From: Porogramme epimiltina | Lineage: Eukaryota > Basidiomycota > Agaricomycetes > Polyporales > Polyporaceae | Direction of reading: 5' to 3' | DNA length: 10,086 nucleotides | NCBI GenBank assembly: GCA_900155495.1 | Contig: FTLJ01000812.1 | Span: 1 to 10,086, forward strand | Shown: piece by piece, positions 7,771 to 10,086 of the stretch | Layout of the letters: each line of letters starts with the position of its first letter | How positions within the stretch are numbered: position 1 is the stretch's first letter | Notes under the pieces: generated by a model | What the model saw: the letters and a program-made list of their open reading frames with translations, nothing else | Database searches by the model: none | What the model was told of the DNA's origin: nothing | Position numbers and translations under genes: made by a program

Positions 7771-7796
7771 ATTGGAGGCAGTTCGCAATCGGTCTG
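7771..7796 (-). promoter_or_regulatory. Inverted CCAAT box and conserved 18-mer, copy B
   Basis: ATTGG at 7771-7775 and CAGTTCGCAATCGGTCTG at 7779-7796 are identical to block A. It sits 86 bp upstream of the TATA box. Confidence 0.5.
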
Positions 7797-7856
7797 CGGC
7801 TTTGGTGCTGCTTTATGTTCACCCGGCCCAAGGCCATGTTGTCCTCCTTGCTGTCC

Positions 7857-7863
7857 TATAAAA
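7857..7863 (+). promoter_or_regulatory. TATA box of paralog B (TATAAAA)
   Basis: Positioned like the TATA box of block A, after the same AAGGCCATG segment. The position matching the ancestral start codon is only 43 bp downstream, against 151 bp in paralog A, so much of the leader has been lost. Confidence 0.65.
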
Positions 7864-7899
7864 CTGCCCATCTCATCGCGCTCCCTCCAGAACTCCCCC

Positions 7900-8048
7900 A
7901 TAGCCACTGCGAAGTGCAACTTGCCCACCCAACGCGCGTAGAACCCCATCCACCCTCCCACCCGTCCCCTGCAAAGTCGATCACCTCCCGCAATATTACT
8001 CCCACAAACCTCATCAATTACATACTCTATCCCTACACTTGCGACACT
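7900..8048 (+). pseudogene. Decayed 5' end of paralog B exon 1
   Basis: This aligns with the first 58 codons of paralog A. The start codon reads ATA (7900-7902). A conserved Trp codon (TGG in A) is TAG at 7930-7932. The segment is 22 bp shorter than in A before the shared INY codons near 8013, which shifts the frame. The NLS-like basic patch of paralog A is not encoded. From about 8010 the sequence again matches paralog A in a single open frame. Confidence 0.7.
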
Positions 8049-9140
8049 ATGCAGACCCGCCGCTACGTATTCCCACTCGTCGCCAAGACTCCCCTCATCT
8101 CGCCCTCCGGCTGGCGCTTCCTCCCCAAGACCCTCGAGGTTCCGGAGCTGCCTGAGATAGATCCGGAGAACGTCTATGCGGCCCACGCTGAGTACGAGGG
8201 CCTCCCCCCGGCGCACATCCGCGAAATCTGGCCCAGTCTGGGCGTCAGGTGAGCCCTTTCTTTCCTTGCGCGCCACCACCCTCTCACCCCACCCGTCCTC
8301 CGTGCTCCTCGTCCGTCGCACACCCCATACGCGCGCATGTCCTCCAGGGCCCTGGGACTGTACGCAACGCTCACGCTCGACCCGCCCAACACCCCGCTGC
8401 CCGCGGCGCTGAATGTGGTCATGAAAGACCTGGGCCTCTCGGCATGCTCCACGCACGTCTTCGGAGTCTTCGCGCCGGCGCAGAACCCGAGCCAGAACCC
8501 CATGGAGCGCCCGAGGCTCTGGGTCGCCCTCTTCCCCACCAACGCCGCCATCTGGGCCGCGCACTGCGCGCGCCTCCCCCGCCTCGTCCCGTCGCCCATC
8601 CCGATGAAGCTCGTGCGCGAGGCGACCGACACGCAGGCCGCCGCGATGGTGTGCCGCCTCCCCGTCGTGCCCGTGCAGGTGCCGTACCCGCCCAAGTTCT
8701 ACGCGGTCCAGGTCTACATATACACGCGCAAGCCGGAGAAATTCCTCGCCCAGCTCTTCATTTTCCCCGACGTCGACGAAAAGGAGCACCCCCGGATCGA
8801 CGCCGCGCTGAGGGACCGCACCGCGGAGCCGCTCGTCGTCACGCTCGTCAAGCACTACGACGTGCGCACGATCCTCTGCATCGCGCGCGGCGTGTGGGGC
8901 GCGTATAGTAATATGGAGGCGCTCGGCATGGTTGACCGCCCCGCGTGGGACGCTGTCCTGTTCGCGTGGGACGTCATCATGCAGGCGCTCGAGCGGCGCG
9001 AGGCTCAGGACGGCCCCGCCATCGCCATCGATGAAGAGTCCGTCTACGACGATGAGACAGAGATGGAAGCCGAGGACGCGGTAGAGGACGAGGACAAGAT
9101 GGAGACCGAGATGGAGACCGACGACGAAGAGGACGCGTGA
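8049..9140 (+). CDS. Paralog B: truncated tandem copy of paralog A
   Basis: Exons 8049-8248 and 8348-9140, with a 99-bp GT-AG intron at the same codon and phase as in paralog A; 330 aa. The start chosen is the Met that aligns with Met59 of paralog A and has A at -3. An ATG at 7815 is in frame but lies upstream of the TATA box. The core motifs PELPEIDPENV, MKDLGL, LFPTNA, IWAAHCARLPR, PMKLVRE, LPVVP, PPKFYA and RPAWDAVLFAWDV are all present and the frame is unbroken, which argues for continued selection or recent conversion. Relative to A it lacks the basic N-terminus, about eight residues before LFPTNA, the 12-residue tail repeats and the last eight residues. The tail is still acidic (DETEMEAEDAVEDEDK). 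It may be a functional short isoform gene or a pseudogene at an early stage. The function is unknown. Confidence 0.6.
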
Positions 9141-9433
9141 GGCCGAAGCCGTCAACTAGGGGGCGTATCGTAGCAATCGGCTAATCGTATTTGTGAGTAG
9201 TTTGTCACCGTCCTCGCGGGCGCCCCTCGAGGCTCAAGCACGTTGCGCTGGCACGTTGTGCTGCAGATGACCTATGGAACTATGCCCTTGAACGTTTATG
9301 CGTATCATTACTGTCCCGCATTATAGTCACTCCATAACCCCAATTGTATCGTTAGCTTAAGGGATGTGGTTGTGTTCACACTGCTTCACTAGCACATACC
9401 TTGTTCTTGCTCGACGTTCTCAATACACTCAAT
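9141..9433 (+). repeat. Conserved 3' flank, copy B
   Basis: Matches the flank after paralog A. The first about 20 bp (GAGGCCGAAG to CAACTAG) correspond to coding sequence in paralog A that has become untranslated here. The doubled CACGTTG unit is kept at 9239-9264. The match fades after about 9433, and the next upstream block follows within about 100 bp. Confidence 0.8.
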
Positions 9434-9524
9434 CCTTGTCTCTCGACACCGCTCGTCAAGCTACGAGCCGATATCTAAATGTGGGAGTTGAAGGTGGGTG
9501 GGTGAGCCGTAGCTTACACGGTGG

Positions 9525-10086
9525 GAATACTAGTACGATGGCGAGCAAAGCGGTGAGAGCGGGAGCGTGTGTGTAGACATCGATGCGCGCGTGAGTCTGG
9601 GGCTCATCCTTGCCTGCGAGCAGATAATACGCCTCGTGAGGCGGCCTACCCGCACGGGCTGGGACTCCGAAAGCCGAGCCAACCCGACCATTGTCTTACA
9701 AGGTCAATAAGGTCGGCTACCGTCGCGCGGCGACGCACGATGCAAAGTCCCTGTCAACTTGGCTATTATTCGACGAATAAGGGCAGGCGTACGACCGTGC
9801 CGCGCTGTCGCGCGGGCAGGGTGTCCTCAGGTGGGAGGCGGGCGGTGCCGGGCAGGCTATGGCACCCTTATACGCTATATCGGGCTAGTAGTACCTCAAC
9901 ACGCGGCGCAGAGTGCGTAAAAGTCGTGTGTTGTTCGCGAGGCAGGCGCAGGGGGCAGCAGGGTCAGGGGCCGGGGGGCGGGATGTGGGCGGGTGCTTGG
10001 GTGTGTTTGGCGGGGTGGGTGGGTCTTTGGCGGGGGCCAAGCAATTTCTATCCGGGGCAGTTCGCAATCAGTCTGTGTCTTTGGTG
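9525..10086 (+). promoter_or_regulatory. Upstream block C: promoter of a probable third copy
   Basis: Aligns with blocks A and B over its whole length: ACTAGTA at 9530, GTGTGTGTAGAC near 9568, CATCCTTGC at 9606, the dyad 16-mer (9762-9777), GACCGTGCCGCGC at 9792 (as in block A), GGGATGTGGGCGGGTG at 9979, and CAGTTCGCAATCAGTCTG (10058-10075). The CCAAT box is lost (TCCGG in place of ATTGG). The window ends before the place where a TATA box would lie. A third paralog about 250-350 bp further right is expected. Confidence 0.65.
9762..9777. promoter_or_regulatory. Dyad element, copy C
   Basis: Same 16-mer as at 4225 and 7522. With its flank it forms the best palindrome of the three, TTATTCG-A-CGAATAA (9766-9780), with 7-bp arms. 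Confidence 0.5.

Larger units (their letters stand above)
7285..7870 (+). promoter_or_regulatory. Upstream block B: promoter of paralog B
   Basis: Aligns with block A (4090-4640) and block C (9525-10086). The first part, with ACTAGTA, GGTGGAAGCGCGTGTGTCTAG and CATCCTTGC, matches block C better than block A. It carries the dyad 16-mer (7522-7537), CGACCTTGTGCGCCG at 7613, the inverted CCAAT box with 18-mer (7771-7796) and the TATA box (7857-7863). All elements seen in block A are kept in the same order, so this promoter may still work even though the gene behind it is damaged. Confidence 0.75.

Noticed and set aside
7815..8048. ATG at 7815 as the start of paralog B
   Set aside because: It is in frame but lies about 40 bp upstream of the TATA box, and the peptide it would add does not match the start of paralog A.
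7581..9155. Very long minus-strand open frame (524 codons) opposite paralog B
   Set aside because: It is a shadow of GC-rich codon use on the other strand, runs through the promoter of B and its intron, and shows no recognisable family. A similar shadow opposite paralog A (5059-5751) looks alike only because the sense genes are paralogs.

Overview
This window is nuclear DNA from a filamentous basidiomycete, probably an Agaricomycete such as a polypore. The grounds are very GC-rich third codon positions, many short GT-AG introns (mostly 60-130 bp), CT-rich leaders without a TATA box on the housekeeping gene, and the protein families present. No rRNA, tRNA, CRISPR array or autonomous transposon was recognised. 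All genes that can be supported lie on the + strand.

The left third (1-2351) holds two ordinary, conserved eukaryotic genes in head-to-tail order. The first is the 3' end of a Myb/SANT-domain protein resembling animal ZZZ3. The second is a complete seven-exon gene for the PBDC1/Ypl225w (Chp1) family, a chaperone for newly made eEF1A. Its second exon is only 11 nt long.

Positions 2352 to about 4090 are a long intergenic stretch. The first part is GC-rich, the middle (about 2640-3520) is much less GC-rich, and the end is GC-rich again with simple repeats. Only one weak gene candidate was found there.

The right part (about 4090-10086) is a tandem array. Paralog A (4771-6240, one intron, 447 aa) and paralog B (core at 8049-9140, one intron, 330 aa) encode related proteins of an unassigned family, possibly Clp1-like. 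Each is preceded by the same long upstream block: a 16-bp element carrying a dyad, then an inverted CCAAT box with a conserved 18-mer, then a TATA box. Each is followed by the same block of about 280 bp. A third upstream block (about 9525-10086) runs off the right end, so a third copy probably follows. Paralog B has lost the ancestral start codon, has an in-frame stop and a frameshift in its leader, and ends early through a 2-nt deletion, yet its core and intron are intact. The conservation is uneven: parts of the promoter, an 87-nt stretch of exon 2 and the 3' flank are far more alike than the rest of the coding sequence. That suggests gene conversion or selected regulatory sequence.
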